Of a stretch of DNA of 31,892 nucleotides, positions 17,897-29,350 are shown one piece after another. The notes beneath the pieces were generated by a model. That model was not told where the DNA came from. It saw only the letters and a program-made list of their open reading frames with translations, and did no database searches. Numbering within the stretch: position 1 is the first letter of the stretch; every line of letters starts with the position of its first letter. The position numbers and the translations under genes were made by a program. The DNA is from Dunaliella salina (lineage: Eukaryota; Chlorophyta; Chlorophyceae; Chlamydomonadales; Dunaliellaceae). The stretch is taken from NCBI GenBank assembly GCA_002284615.2, contig MU069487.1:235633-267524 (forward strand). Reading direction: 5' to 3'.

Positions 17897-18220
17897 CGTT
17901 TATATGTCACCTGAATCAGGATGGCTTTTCCTTTTTAGGGTTGACTACCTAGGTAGGAAGCAATCAGCCATTGTCTGTCCTCGGACCTGGCCTTTGAGTC
18001 CATGGAGGGACATGCAAGGGGACAGCATGGTGTGTGCTTCAGAAATGCAGCTGTTGTTGGAAGCCAGGAGTGCTTGCTGATTTTTGCTGGCTTCTCACAC
18101 TTGTATTGGTGGCTGTCGGCACACATGTATTGATGGCTGTTGCTTGTCAAAGCCTGTCTGTGTGTGCAGTTGTGTGCAAGTGGCGGCTCCGTCGTTCCTT
18201 GTAACCAGGAGGGGCAGCCA
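17897..18220 (+). terminator. HCF173 3' UTR with TGTAA poly(A) signal
   Basis: The first TGTAA on the plus strand after the stop codon lies at 18200-18204. TGTAA is the usual poly(A) signal of chlorophyte nuclear genes, placed some 10-20 bases before cleavage. That predicts a 3' UTR of about 320 bases. TTGTATTGGTGGCTGTCGGC-like pieces in the UTR are repetitive but short. Confidence 0.5.
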
Positions 18221-18539
18221 GGGATTTGTCAGAGTAGCTCTGTTTGTATCAATGATGCAGGGATTTAATCAGGCTTGTGGTTGAGGTCTCTCGTACTTCC
18301 GGACTGTATGCAGGCACATTGTAGCCTTCTCTCCTTTTACCTTGAGACATGCTGGCATTTGGCTGTGCTCGGAGACTGAACTCTTAAGTGCTTGGCTCAA
18401 GCAGCTTGTCAATGCATCAATGCAAACACCATGTCGTCTGTTGCACTGCATCCATTTTGCGAATAATGCATTAGACTCTTGGTATGCAGTGCTACAGACA
18501 AGTATTTCTGTCTTCATGCTTGTGATCCTCAGGATCATC

Positions 18540-19225
18540 AGATTATTGGAATGATTGGTTATTACCGATCGGACCGTGACTGTCTCCGTAACATGCCTGA
18601 CTCTTTTACGTAGAGCTAAGAATGCGCAGACGTTTTTGTAACCAGATAGAAATGATTCCTGATCAACGAAAGGGATTTTAACTCTCCCAAAGTGGACTGT
18701 CGTGCTTTCAGGTTGCATGACGCAGAATCGCTTTGTGGCTAGCCAATACCAACAAAATGTGATCAGAACGCAAAGAGGTTCTGACCCGCCCAAACTGAAC
18801 CATCCGGATTTCAGGTTACAGGACGCAGAATCACTTTGTGGTTGATTCAAACTATGAATTCAGATCAAGGTTAGAAGGTTACAAGTGGGTTTGACCTTCA
18901 GCCAGGTTGTTTGGCTGCTCGGCCTGATGAACTGTTCCATCCACAGAATAAATATCCATGAAATTATAAATAAAATGAGTTGGAACGATCTGCTACCGCC
19001 GATCGGACAAAGCGGTCGTAACTTTGACGAGCGTGACATTTCCACATAGAACTAAGGAAAAGTGGACGCTTTTGTGAGTAGATAGAATGATTCCTATCTG
19101 TTTAGGCGCATTCCGTTTTGTCAGACGAAAGGCAGGCTGCCCCCTTCCATACGAATCATCCGCAGTGCGGTATTTGAGACGCAGAATGGCTTAATGACTT
19201 ATTTGGTACAATGATTATGTACAGA
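18540..19225. repeat. Diverged tandem repeat, two main units of about 430 bp
   Basis: Matching pieces are ACCGATCGGACCGTGACTGT versus GCCGATCGGACAAAGCGGTC, TAGAGCTAAGAATGCGCAGA versus TAGAACTAAGGAAAAGTGGA, and ATAGAAATGATTCCTGATC versus ATAGAATGATTCCTATCTG, at about 18565-18665 and 19000-19100. A third element, CAGGTT-CAGGACGCAGAATC followed by ACTTTGTGG, recurs near 18715 and 18825, with a trace at 19180. A related copy lies at 25570-25660 in the minus-strand LINE field. Confidence 0.75.
18890..18960 (-). repeat. Short dispersed repeat (CAGCC...GGCTGAAGG family)
   Basis: CCTTCAGCCAGGTTGTTTGG followed by CTGCTCGGCCTGATGAAC resembles sequences at 20945-20985 and, inverted, at 26655-26700. All three are near (TTGA)n or AAATCTGTAAATC-type tails. 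This suggests 3' ends of one retroelement family. Confidence 0.5.
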
Positions 19226-19227
19226 AA

Positions 19228-19330
19228 TGGAGAGATTGATTGATTGGTTGATTGATTGATTGTTTAGGTAAGGTTACATCGCTATATCCGCCTACAAGGG
19301 CAGCTGAGCGGAAACACAGACCTGGAACTA
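19228..19330 (-). mobile_element. 3' end fragment of a LINE with (AATC)n tail
   Basis: GGTTACATC, TCCGCCTACAAGGGCAGCTG and AGCGGA at 19268-19314 match the 3' part of the minus-strand LINE at 23430-23480. A TTGA/TGAT run at 19228-19261 sits where that element's 3' tail would be. Read on the minus strand this is a solo LINE 3' end followed by (AATC)n. Confidence 0.6.
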
Positions 19331-20890
19331 GACTAGTCTTCGAAAATGTGTATAGAAATGTCAACTGTTGAGAAACATGCGCTCAAAGTACCACATAAAG
19401 CAGAGGTTCTCTAAGTAAGCACTAAGAAAATGGCACAAGAAGTCAGGCGCCACAACCCTGTGTGATATCCTGCCTTTTGCCAGCCAGGCCACCTCTGCCA
19501 ATTCTGAGCACATCACCTGAAAGCTAGTAAAAAGAGCAATTTTTCAGTGCTGAGTTGGTCCCATTTGGTGAACCCTGCTGCGCGCTAGGTCCTGCATGTT
19601 TGCGCGCTCAGCCAGCAAAACTCACCCCCTGTGTGTCCTAACCCTCCAGCTGCCAACCCAAGCCTGCAGGCGGTCCCCAGGATGGTCCCTGAGTGCACTG
19701 GTGGCCACCTGATGCGAGCTGGCAGGGGGCTGTCCTGGGGGTGCTCCAAAGCCAGTCGAGAGGAGTGATGACGACAGGTAACGGCTTCCTATTAATTTTA
19801 ATGAAACTTAGGCACTTCAGCGGAGTGTTGGGACGGGGTCAAGCGTTTGATTTCAAAAAAGTTCAAATTTTTGCGGACTGCTGCAGATACGAGGGCAAAG
19901 ATTTTTATTCTGTATGTGCAAGAAGAAATTGTGACAACCAGAATTGCGCGAAAGGCTAGCTGCAGCAAAACCAGAATCCAGTTGTCACAACTTGTTTAGA
20001 ATATCAAAACATCAAAACAACATTGAATTCCTTGCATGTGTGCCCACAAGGAAAGAAGTGGCAGTTTTTAGCTCCAGCAACTTCGCGGAGCCCAGCAGCT
20101 CCTCCCAGGCACCCATCTTCACAGACCGCGGCGCCAGTGTTGATGATGACAACCCAAGGCATCGGCCAGGACAAACAGCGGGCGCGGAGGTGGCCTATCG
20201 GGGCCTGGCCAGGCCTCCCAGGTGATGCGTGCTTGTCCGTGCGATGAAAATCCGACGAGCATCAGAGGTGCTCCCGACAACCCCAAATCACTTGCAATAT
20301 TACCAGCAGGATGCCCAAACACTCGCCGCTGCAGTTTGGGCCTGAGCAGGGTCCCTCAAAAAATAGCCATTCCCAGGGTTGACCAAAAAGTGCAAGTACG
20401 GGCACAACCTTAATTATATAAATATTAATAGAAAACCATCTGCCAACTCAAAACACTGCATGGTGGGCCCACATGGAAGAAATGCCGGTTTCTGATGCAC
20501 AGAGCTCAACCTGAGCCACATCCAGATACCACCAACAAGCCAGACAAGTCCTCTGATCCAAAGAAGCAACTTCCCCCACTCAGAAGTGGGTTTGAAAGTG
20601 TCCGGCAGTATATCACCCAAATTTGGCATAGGTTGTGGCGCCTGACAAGAAGCCTTAAACTGAATGCTCATATGTTTGACTCGAAACTCCAGACATTCAG
20701 AGAACAGAGTGCAAGGAGAGAGATGGTCAGATACAGATTGCATGATGCTTGGCAAACAGTTTCCTCGAAACTCCAACACCCTATTGCAATGTTTTATGGT
20801 ATGGAAGGAACTACAGCAACAGCCTGAGAGCACATGCTCATGGGAAGCTCCACGTTAACTTGAATTTTAAGCAATACCTGGCATTCACGT
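19331..20890. other. No recognisable gene
   Basis: Open frames are short. A 110-codon frame at 20495-20827 (plus) and a 139-codon frame opposite it at 20414-20833 occupy the same DNA, with no domain I recognise; at most one could be real. Given the surrounding retroelements, this could be a decayed LINE 5' part, but there is no positive evidence. Confidence 0.4.
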
Positions 20891-20897
20891 TTGCTCC

Positions 20898-20931
<34 letters not shown>
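20898..20931 (-). repeat. (TTGA)n run, probable retroelement 3' tail
   Basis: About eight TTGA/TGAT units, followed on the plus strand by TACTTGTCAATGGGCCTTCA and the GCCAAAACGTTCGGCTGA piece shared with 18895 and 26680. On the minus strand it reads as repeat sequence ending in (AATC)n. Confidence 0.65.
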
Positions 20932-21034
20932 ACTTGTCAATGGGCCTTCAGCCAAAACGTTCGGCTGATTAGCCTGTGGCTGGGCTACGCCAGCCAAAAA
21001 ATAAATCGAGAGACCGCGTCCCCCTCCGCTGCGC

Positions 21035-22867
21035 TTGTTGCAGTACACCAGAAACGGATTCCAGGCACCACAACACTGGTTTCATACCATACCCAATCCT
21101 ACACCACCTACCTATCCTGTGCAACTCATTGTTGTGTGGAACCTTAATGCCTGGGTAATGCTAGATAGCAAAAACAAAGACTGGTTCCAGCCCCTCCAAC
21201 AAGATATAAAGCAAGATCTCCAGAAGCTTGTTGGCTACCCTTATATCCTTCAAATCCTGCTGTGCCACTGTGTGCCCACCAACACGTTGCATCAAACACT
21301 TGGAAGCAGAAATTCCAATCACTACCCCCCTGACATTCATAGTTGCTCACACAAGTGCCCTCAGGCAAGGACAGCCTTCATCCCTGACAACTACAAAAAA
21401 ATGTTCACACCTAAAGTCAAGGACTGGAGGGAAATCACCTACACTGACGGCAGTGTTATTAAACACAAAGATGACGACTCCCCACCACTTTTTGGTTCAG
21501 GTGTTTACAAACCAGGAAGTGACACTGCTGCACCCTCCCACCACTTGCAACTGCACATAAAACCCAATGGCCATGGGCCTACCAATACCATCACTAGAGC
21601 AGAACTCGTGGGTATCCTTGTAGCACTCCAACACGAGCAAACTGAACTTGCCACTGACAGTGCATCCTGCCTCTTTCAAATTTCTAATCAAACCCTTCAT
21701 CCCATGCGCATGAGGTATCACCTACATGCAGAGCTCATCCATGCAATATCAAACATATTAGAACACTCCCTCCACCCTATCCATTTTGATAAAGTGAAAG
21801 CCCACTCTGGCATCATAGGAAATGAGGGGGCTGACGCTTGCGCTCGCACCGCAGCCCTCTCTCACACCATTGACATTGCACTTCCAGATGCCAGGGACCC
21901 TTTCCACTATTTTTGTTGGCTTTCACTGAAGATTTATTCCACACAAAATGATGGCATGCACCGCTCCCACACTTTCCCGATACACTATCTCACCAACCTC
22001 AGTGACAAACTTAAAACGCACATGCACAAAAAATACAAACTTGGCTCTGCTAACACCTCTGGCTACCACTACCAGAGATGGCAGAAGCTTAGCGATGCCA
22101 CACCACCCACCACAAATGCAAACACTGAAGCTCACAAACCAATATCTGAACTTGCAAACAAGGAGATTAGCAACTCCTTCTGGAAAAATCCAAAGATTAC
22201 CCTTAAACAACAAATAAATCTTATGAAGTATCAAACAGATACACCGTGCACACAGAGTCATGCCTCCAACTTTTCCAGTTCTGATAGATGCCCACTCTGT
22301 GCTAATACGGACAACATTTATCACGCTCTGCTTAGGTGCACCAACACAACAATGAGTGGGATGCACACCAACAGACACATTGCGGCCCTTAGTCTCTGTG
22401 TAGAGGCCCTCAGTAAAGACCAATATGGCTCATCCCTCATTAGCATGGATGGCTGCAATCATGACAGACTTCAGAATCTAGGCATACAAGTCCCTGAAAA
22501 CATCTCTCAAGCTATTCCAGAATGGGTTTTCCCAAATGGCACTGCCTCATTTGCACGGCATCAAAGCCGCCCTGATGCTCTCTTTGTGCGCCCTATCCCA
22601 GGCAGACAAGCCCACCTTGATCCTTCCAAGATCCCCCCACAAGATAGAGACATCCGCCTCCTTGAACTTAGATTCTGCCCTGACACAAATCCCATCATCA
22701 CTTTAGAACATGCGCAAGTTCAACGTTCCCACATCATAAACAGGCTTAAAACATGCAGCTTAAGAAACCCAAACAGGAATAACAAAGTTACTTTGCACAT
22801 CACCTTAATTGGTGTTGATGGCACGATTTATGATGATTATACAATTACACCTCTTATATATAAGTAG
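21035..22867 (+). mobile_element. Non-LTR retrotransposon 3' half: RNase H, CCHC knuckle and RLE-like domain
   Basis: One open frame of 610 codons. RNase H is clear: D138 in TYTDGSVI, E190 in TRAELVGIL, D208 in ATDSAS, then KAHSGIIGNEGAD with D267, so all four metal-binding acids are kept. A knuckle follows, C419-x2-C422-x7-H430-x4-C435 (CPLCANTDNIYHALLRC), of the type found beside restriction-like endonucleases in LINEs. PD at 513-514 in RPDALFV and a later LLELRF strand suggest a PD-(D/E)xK fold. RNase H plus a restriction-like endonuclease recalls the Dualen/RandI LINEs of green algae, but that is inference. The reverse transcriptase is missing, so the copy is 5'-truncated or rearranged. 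The true start is unknown; the first codons of the frame before about 21100 look unrelated to the element. Confidence 0.8.
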
Positions 22868-23336
22868 TATATACATCTGGGCCTGACCAAACAAAAAGCT
22901 AAATTGCTAGCATCCCAGCAGAGGGACCATGCCATCCAAAGGTCATCCACCATCATTAACACTAGACATGCACTTTGCTTTCAAGGGGCATCTGGGAGGG
23001 GGGTTGCTGGGCGCACGGAGGCGGCTCAGGATGGAAGAAGGAGAGTCCGAGCGCTCAGGGGCATGGCAAGCAATCCTCCAGATCCCCATTAGTTTTGTCT
23101 CCTGCTTTCTCCTAGGCTAGTTTTGTCTAGTTTAGGTAGAGGGCCCCCTGGTGAGGCCTCCAACTTTTGTTAGGGGTTCTTCCCTTAATGCACGCGGCCT
23201 TTGGCGTGCGTAGACTTTTCTTTTCTTTTCTTTTTCTTTCTCTTTAAACGGAAACGGTTTTTGCTTTGGAGTTCTTGAATTTAGGATTTGAGACTCAGGA
23301 CACCTTTGTTACTTATCAAGTATCGGGGGCATGAAT
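22868..23336 (+). other. Probable LINE 3' UTR and flank
   Basis: After the LINE stop codon there is no open frame of note. Features are a short GCACGCGGCCTTTGGCGTGC palindrome near 23190-23210 and a pyrimidine tract of TTTTC units at about 23217-23246. I could not fix the element's 3' end. Confidence 0.4.
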
Positions 23337-25020
23337 TCAGAATGAACATTCACACTCACTCATCAATTCACTTTTGGAAAGGTTGCAAGCAATCAGCCTA
23401 ACATCATCATTGGACCAATCGTTCCCCTTAGGGAAGGTTACATCCCTTTGTCCGCCTACAAGGGCAGCTGAGCGGAGACTTGGAGGTCTGTGGCCAGACC
23501 AATTTAAATAAAAATGAAAGCATTGCTCAAAAATCAAGCATGCAGACACAAGCTTGGCTAATCCTAAGACATTAGCTTGGTTCATGAAGTCTCTGAGGCG
23601 GATTGGACTACCGGGAAATTCACAGCTGAACAAATGATGGAACTGATTCCTCAAGTCTGTCAGATCCTGGAAAGGGCAGTCCTGAATAATGTGCTCTTCA
23701 TCTTGCACAGTGTGCCAGTCGCTTTTGTTGCAAATCCTAAGCTCGTAAGGGCATCTATTCCCGTGATGCCGTTGGGTTTCCACCCGAAGATCGTGGCTCG
23801 ATAGTCGTAGGCACAAAACGCTGCGCACTAACTTATGTGAAGTATTTTGTCGCAAGTAGAGTGGCAATGGAGGCTTTTTGTTCCTCTTCTTGTTATCCCA
23901 CCAGCCAGGTACATTGCCTACTCATTAGTAATGAAATGCCAAAGTATGTGTGATACGTCCTCATGATTCTGCTGGAAGCATGGGGCTCTCGCGGAGTCGA
24001 ATTGTCCAGGCATCTCCAGGCACGGATGATTTGCTCACGAAGAACACCCTCAAAGTCACCCATATTAATCTTGGCTTTGGAGCGAAAGGCAGCAGCAATG
24101 TGCTGGGCAGTGGGCATGTCATTCAAGGCTGCAATAACCTGGTAATTCCAACTGCCTTTCCTGTCAGCAAAACGTAGGTCTGCTTGTACGACTCTGCTCA
24201 AGAGGTCATTGTTTGTGCTCAAGAGAAAATTCCAGAATCTCATAATGCACCTGAACCAGTAGAAGTAAAGGGGCATCTGTCCTCTTAATAAGCAACGTGT
24301 CTGTCGCCCTCTTAACACCCAAAAGAGACTTGAGGAAGCCTGCATGGTAAATGTGAGCTTTGGAACTCGCAGATGACTCATAAGAACGTTTGTCTGTAGC
24401 CCATATTTGGCATCCATAAAAGCCTGTTGTGAGCGCAAAGGCTTGAAAGAGCCAAAGCATGGCATATTTCCTATGCAAGATTCCAAGCTCAGCACCGGCC
24501 TTCTGTACCCTAGCAATGCCACCCATAAAGTTGCGTGCCATTTGGTTTGTGGCTGCAGTCATTTTGTCATCTCGACTCAAGAGTATTCCCAGATATTTGA
24601 ATTCTAAAAGGACCTCAAGGCCTTCGCCATCGTATGTGAAAGAGGGCATGGGTGTTGTGTCCGAAGTGAAAAAAAAAACATGACCTTTGTCTTCTTTGTG
24701 TTGACAGTGAGGTCTTTGTGCCGTGCTTAGTCATGGAATCTGTCAAGCTGGAACTATGTGTCCAGCAGAGTTTGCAAGAATCATCGTGTCATCTGCATAA
24801 TCACAATGGGGTACCTTTGTTGTTTCTATGGCTGTGACAACTCCTCGTCCAGTGTCCAGAAATTTGTCCATGTCATTGGTAAAAAGGGTGTATGAAAGAG
24901 GCTCAGTGGGCACCCTTGTTTGAGCCCCTTGTTTGGGGCTACATCGCCTGACACCTTGTCTCCTTCTACGAGAACATACACTCCTCCTTGGTACATGGCC
25001 ATGGTCGTTCCCCTTTGCAA
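23337..25020 (-). mobile_element. 5'-truncated, frameshifted LINE (reverse transcriptase to C-terminus)
   Basis: On the minus strand, pieces of one retrotransposon protein appear in order with frame changes between them. KGLKQGCPLS (about 24905-24935) is followed in another frame by LSYTLFTNDMDKFL and HCDYADDTMILANS, the YxDD catalytic box near 24788-24799. Then come FKYLGILLSRD and YGCQIWATDKR (24206-24649) in the thumb region. The connector holds FWNFLLSTNNDLLSRVVQAD (about 24200-24230), and the C-terminus reads VQDEEHIIQDCPFQDL then FMNQANVLGLAKLVSACL. The frameshifts show it is dead. Its 5' end lies inside the RT domain. Its 3' UTR piece recurs at 19268-19314. Confidence 0.78.
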
Positions 25021-25670
25021 CGCGCTTTAGTCTCATTAGTTTGGTCCTATAAGAAATGAAAAACACCCTCAGAACTAGCCTAGTGTAGTAAAAAGCGCCT
25101 GTCTCGTCTTGAAGAACTCTGTGAGCAGAGGGGAAATCAGAAAATAGATGTTCATAAGTCCTTCTAAGAAAACACACATGACCACAAGAACAAAGGAACA
25201 CAGCATGTCTTTCATCTTGAAGTCCTCTTAGCTCACATTTATCATAAACTGAAGTGTACCCTGCCAAGTGATGTCTCAACTATTAGGGTATGTGCATGTA
25301 ATCGAAAGCGCGCGATGTTTCTCAGCATATGCTTGCCTAAATCAAGATGCAAATACCTAGGGACAGAAAAGGGCGCTCCATGAGCAGCCAAAGGTTTCAA
25401 AGGGAGAGCCACCCAGTTATGATACTTGGCTAGTTTGTTCACACGCTCATTGTGCTCTGCCAAGGCAGCCGCATTCCAAACACCTCGTAGCCTTTTTCTC
25501 AGATCAACAATGGACTCCTTCAGTGCTACTGGCTGCCCTGAACGCGCACGTTTAATAACTTTGAATAACATTGAAATCAGATCACAGAGAGGTTCTGACC
25601 CATCCAAATTGGACCATCGGAATTTCAGGTTAAAAGGTGCCGAATTGCATTGAGGCTGATAAAGCACCAA
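25021..25670 (-). mobile_element. C-terminal remnant of a second, related LINE
   Basis: The minus strand encodes, across one frame change, KLAKYHNWVALPLKPLAAHG, LRNIARFRLHAHTLIVET and LQDERHAVFLCSCGHVC followed by LRRTYEHLFSDFP. This is the same kind of C-terminal segment (LQDE-[RE]-H...C, then a Leu-Arg helix) that ends the element at 23337. It sits directly upstream, on the same strand, of the RT piece of that element. So two truncated LINEs abut near 25020. The order C-terminus then RT shows that they are not one element. Confidence 0.65.
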
Positions 25671-26284
25671 GAATCATGGTTGTTGAAGGGTGCTGGAACC
25701 TGCCAGGGTGGTTTAGGGTTTAGGGTGAGGAGTATTAATGGAAACTCAATTAGGGTTTAAGGTGTAGAGTTAGTATTAATCAAAACAAGTTATATCCTTT
25801 TCATTACATACATACTGTGTATCCAACCAACTGCTCCCCGCGACAAACCAGTATGGTATGGTGGGATCTGGGGATTCTGGTATTTATGCCAGCAAGGCCC
25901 AAGGGAAGCAGCGTGGAGCACATGTTACATGCTGTACCTGCCAGATCCATATGTTGCATGCTGTATCTGCCAGGTCCTTGTGCCACAGTGCTGCTTGCTG
26001 TAACTGTTGTAACAAGGTCATGAACCATTTGATCAAATGGTAGTTGAAAGTGGGCCTGCAGCCCACAATCTTGGTTGATTGGGTGCTGGTGATACGTTGG
26101 AGTGTCATTTTCGTACTTGCTGCAACTTAAAGTTTCCATGATCTGTATGGCAGGCTCTGGATGCTTTGAGGACATGCTTGATTTTGCTGCGGTTCAAGCG
26201 TGCACTGAGGAACCTTCCGCTTTGTACAGACTGCAGAGTACTGGCATGTGGTTATTGGCCGTATGCTTGTGTGCATGCTGATTT
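25671..26284. other. Non-coding stretch with telomere-like run
   Basis: No gene recognised. It contains the TTTAGGG run at 25710-25727 and an imperfect tandem duplication at about 25925-25990 (TGCTGTACCTGCCAGATCCATATG... and TGCTGTATCTGCCAGGTCCTTGTG...). Confidence 0.5.
25710..25727 (+). repeat. Interstitial telomere-like repeat (TTTAGGG)2
   Basis: GGTTTAGGGTTTAGGGTG gives two units of the Arabidopsis-type telomere motif, with a further TTAGGGTTTAAGG at 25751-25763. It is short, so it could be chance or a repaired break filled by telomerase. Confidence 0.6.
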
Positions 26285-28600
26285 TTGAAAGTGTCCCAAA
26301 CCTTTCAGTGCTCTAGCCAAGGCGGTGCATGTTACCCTCGGAACTTGGACTCTTCTTTGTTGCTTCCCTCATTTTTTTCCTTGTCGCACATACGGTCTCC
26401 CTTTCAAGTCATCTCATTTCTCTACCCCTTTCAGTTCAAGTCGACTGCTTACAGTTTTTGCCTCCGTCTGCTGGAAAGTACCCACAACAGGCCTATCAGC
26501 CCAACATTGTGGCTGCTGCTCTTCTCTTAAATCTTGTAAATCTATGGAGCAACCTTACAACAAAGTGTCCAGGCCGTTCAGAATTTCTCTTGCAACACTG
26601 CGGCAAGCTCTTTTTTTTTTTTCTGAGCCTGTGGACATTATGTTGGCTGGTGAGGACCAGTCACAGGACGATCAGCCGAACACTCTGGCTGAAGGTTCCC
26701 CCACGTAAATCTGTAAATCTCACATTTTTCCTCTTAAATTCAAGCATGGAACCCTTGTAGCCTAACATCCAAGCATGGAATAGGAAGTCGCACAGCAGCC
26801 ATCTAAACGAAACCTTCAAGTGCAAAAGGTCAAACCTCTGGGAACCCCTGTCTTTGGTGGAGTTCATGAAGGTTTTCATTCCTCCGACAGCCCTAAGCTG
26901 ATGCCTATGAGATTAAAGCTGTGGAACATCTTGATTTGCTGGAGTCGGTGAAGGTTTTTGCCTCTCGTGCAGCCTGACAATGTCCTGCTGCCTGTGGGAG
27001 CTTTCTCCCTCATTTTCTGTTGCCTGTCCTGCAGCACACAGCCTGACTGCCAAAATAGTGAATTGGGGCGAGGGCATCTTTGCTGAACTGGAGAACAGGA
27101 GTGGGAGTGACAGCAAGCTCCAGCATTACTTTGAGGCTCAAGGTTGGGGACCCAACAAGGCCGTGTGCCAGGATGATGTTGAAGCAAGATCCGCAGCCCA
27201 AAGGGGGCGCAGCAGCCTGCTATTTGGAAGCGCTGGGTTTCCAAAGGAAATGGAATAGCTCAAGCGCAAGCAGGGGAGAAGGCCCTATCATCAAACACGT
27301 CAATTTGCTTTAGTCCATGGTGCCTTGTTGTTGCTTGTGGACGCACAAACCTGAACATGGACCGTCTTCTGCTGCTCTGATTCCATTTGGAGGGGGATGC
27401 CCAAAACACTGGAAGAGAAGCAGCACCTTGTTTCTGAGCTGATGGCTTATCAGACTCAGAGATTTCAACAAATGATGGAGTGCTCGTGAGTGTTAAACAT
27501 TCCTTTGTTTCAGGCCTCACTTGCTCTGGTTTCCTTGTGCTGTGCAAGCCCATCAGCAATGCTCAGTTTTCAACATAAATCGAGGCACACCAGCAGCCAA
27601 GCATGCGACCAATTTGCAAGTAATGCAATCTGCTGTAGGCTTTCTGCTTGTGCTTGTAACGGTACAGATACAAGGTAATCAGCATTTGGCATCCATTGAC
27701 ACATCTTGTAAATTCCCCGCCTATATCCCCATCATTCCTGGGTTCAAAATTCACCCTCGCTCAAGCAAGTCAATGGTGCACACATACATTTTCTCAATTT
27801 CATCAGTCAGAGAGCCCTCCCAAGGAGAACGGCAAGAAAATTGAGCTCGCACAAAACCACTCCAGATGACACAGCTGTTCTGTGCAAGACAGGCAGGACA
27901 TCACAGGCCTCCTGACCATTCTAGTGCAACCTTTGCGCTCCCGCACTAAAATCATTGTCTATGCACCCCTCTCATCAACTCAAAATTGCACCAATGTAGA
28001 TACAGAGCATACAGAGCAAAAGATACAGATGACTGGCTTGTGTACACATACAAATAATGAGTGAATATACCAGAAAGATTAAAAGGTGAACTGGCATGAA
28101 CATGCCAGATAGATCCAGCTGCCATAGACATTTACAGCTGCACAGACACTTTTACAGACCCTGCTGTACAGACTTTTGTATCTTAGCCCTAGACCCTCCT
28201 AAATCATCATGCAGTCTCCTCCCAGCACACGCAAGCCCCCTCCCATTCAAGCTTGGCACTGCTCAGCCGGAAATCATCTAAACAGGATTATAAGTACAAA
28301 TTATACACAAGCTCGTCCATGGCGGGCGCAAATTACAATCAATAACCCAGGACGGCCACCACGCGTCGATGCAAGTACTTTTGAGCCGCCAGCCATGCGG
28401 AGGCTACCGCACACACATGCACCAGGGCGAGGCCGACAGAGATCGACTTGCCCAGGGACACCCACCACGCCACCAAAACCCCCGAGGATGCGAGGAGCCC
28501 TGCTAGCACCCCTCTGCTGAGCAGTGCCTGCCCTTTAGCGCATTGCTCACAATGAGAGTGCCTGCGCATAAGCATGAGTCAGAAGGTGCTGCTTAGGTCC
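26285..28600. other. No recognisable gene; scattered repeats
   Basis: Open frames are under 145 codons, lie on both strands, and show no domain I know. 26490-26545 and 26655-26725 share a pattern (ATCAGCC-AACA-TGGCTG followed by AAATCTTGTAAATC or AAATCTGTAAATC), probably two copies of a retroelement 3' end. A minus-strand 78-codon frame (28339-28575) is hydrophobic with two possible membrane spans but has no other support. Confidence 0.4.
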
Positions 28601-28604
28601 CTGC

Positions 28605-29350
28605 ATACCGTACTACCGGGTGATCATCCCGCACCCCTAAAAAAAATATTTATTTTCACAATCCCGCGTCAATCCCGCACCCCTCTCAATAATTATTTTC
28701 AACCATCCCGCACATTCCCGCAGGGGCAAACAGCCCCTCGGGCAAACAGCCCCTCATGCCCTCAAGCAAGTTAGCGTGCATGCAATGCTCATGCATGCAG
28801 GCACAAGCAAGAAAGTATGCATGTAATGCTCATGCATGCGGACACAAGCAAGAAAGCAACAGGTGAAACAAGCTCCAAAACATGATCAAACGTATCAAAA
28901 TATCACAAAAACCTAACTTTCAAGTCCATTCATGCATGCACGCATGCATTTATGGCTGCCAAACATTCAATGCAAGCATGCTGATTGCTTGCAGGCTTGC
29001 TGATCGCACTGCATGCATGGGACTTTGAGCAGCAGGGACTCAAACTGTGACCTGACCTCGCCACGCCTTGATTTCAAGGCATCAAGGATGGGAATGAAGA
29101 CAGCTGGGTGGAACCAGCAGCACTTGGGTGGCGCTAGCTTGAAGAAGCTTCCTACACCCAGCTGTCAACGCCCCTCAGGCGCTTTGGGGCCTTCTTCACT
29201 CATACACCTCATTCCTCCTCCAAAGCATTTATTTTCTTCTTTCCCGCACTTTCCCGCAGCCCCTGAAATAATTATTTTAACTCGTCCCGCAGTCATCCCG
29301 CACCCCTCAAAAACATTATTTTTGCGGGATGATATAAAATTACTACGGTA
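28605..29350. mobile_element. Candidate TIR element with CCCGCA-rich ends
   Basis: The left end TACCGTACTACCGGGTGATC then ATCCCGCACCCCT (28606-28638) is mirrored at 29322-29350 by TGCGGGATGATATAAAATTA followed by CTACGGTA. So imperfect inverted termini bound about 750 bp. Internally the motif ATCCCGCACCCCT or TCCCGCA recurs in AT-rich spacers. Outside both ends lie related sequences, GTCAGAAGGTGCTGCTTAGG and GTCAGAAGATGCTACGCAGG, as direct repeats. No transposase frame is inside, so it would be non-autonomous. Confidence 0.5.
28773..28855. repeat. 40-bp tandem duplication with ATGCATGC palindromes
   Basis: Two copies of a unit containing ATGCTCATGCATGC, then GACACAAGCAAGAAAG or GGCACAAGCAAGAAAG. 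More GCATGCATGC-like palindromes follow at 28930-28980 and 29010. Confidence 0.8.

Noticed and set aside
20414..20833. 139-codon minus and 110-codon plus frames
   Set aside because: Mutually overlapping, unrecognised, and next to retroelement debris; no basis to choose either.
26980..27258. Plus-strand frame with a tidy middle (SLTAKIVNWGEGIFAELENR)
   Set aside because: It looks protein-like and follows a CTGCAG acceptor-like site, but no family is recognised, the opposite strand is also open, and no partner exon was found.
28339..28575. Hydrophobic 78-codon minus-strand frame with two possible membrane spans
   Set aside because: Hydrophobic runs arise easily from GC-rich DNA. There is no homology, no partner exons, and the frame borders a repeat field.
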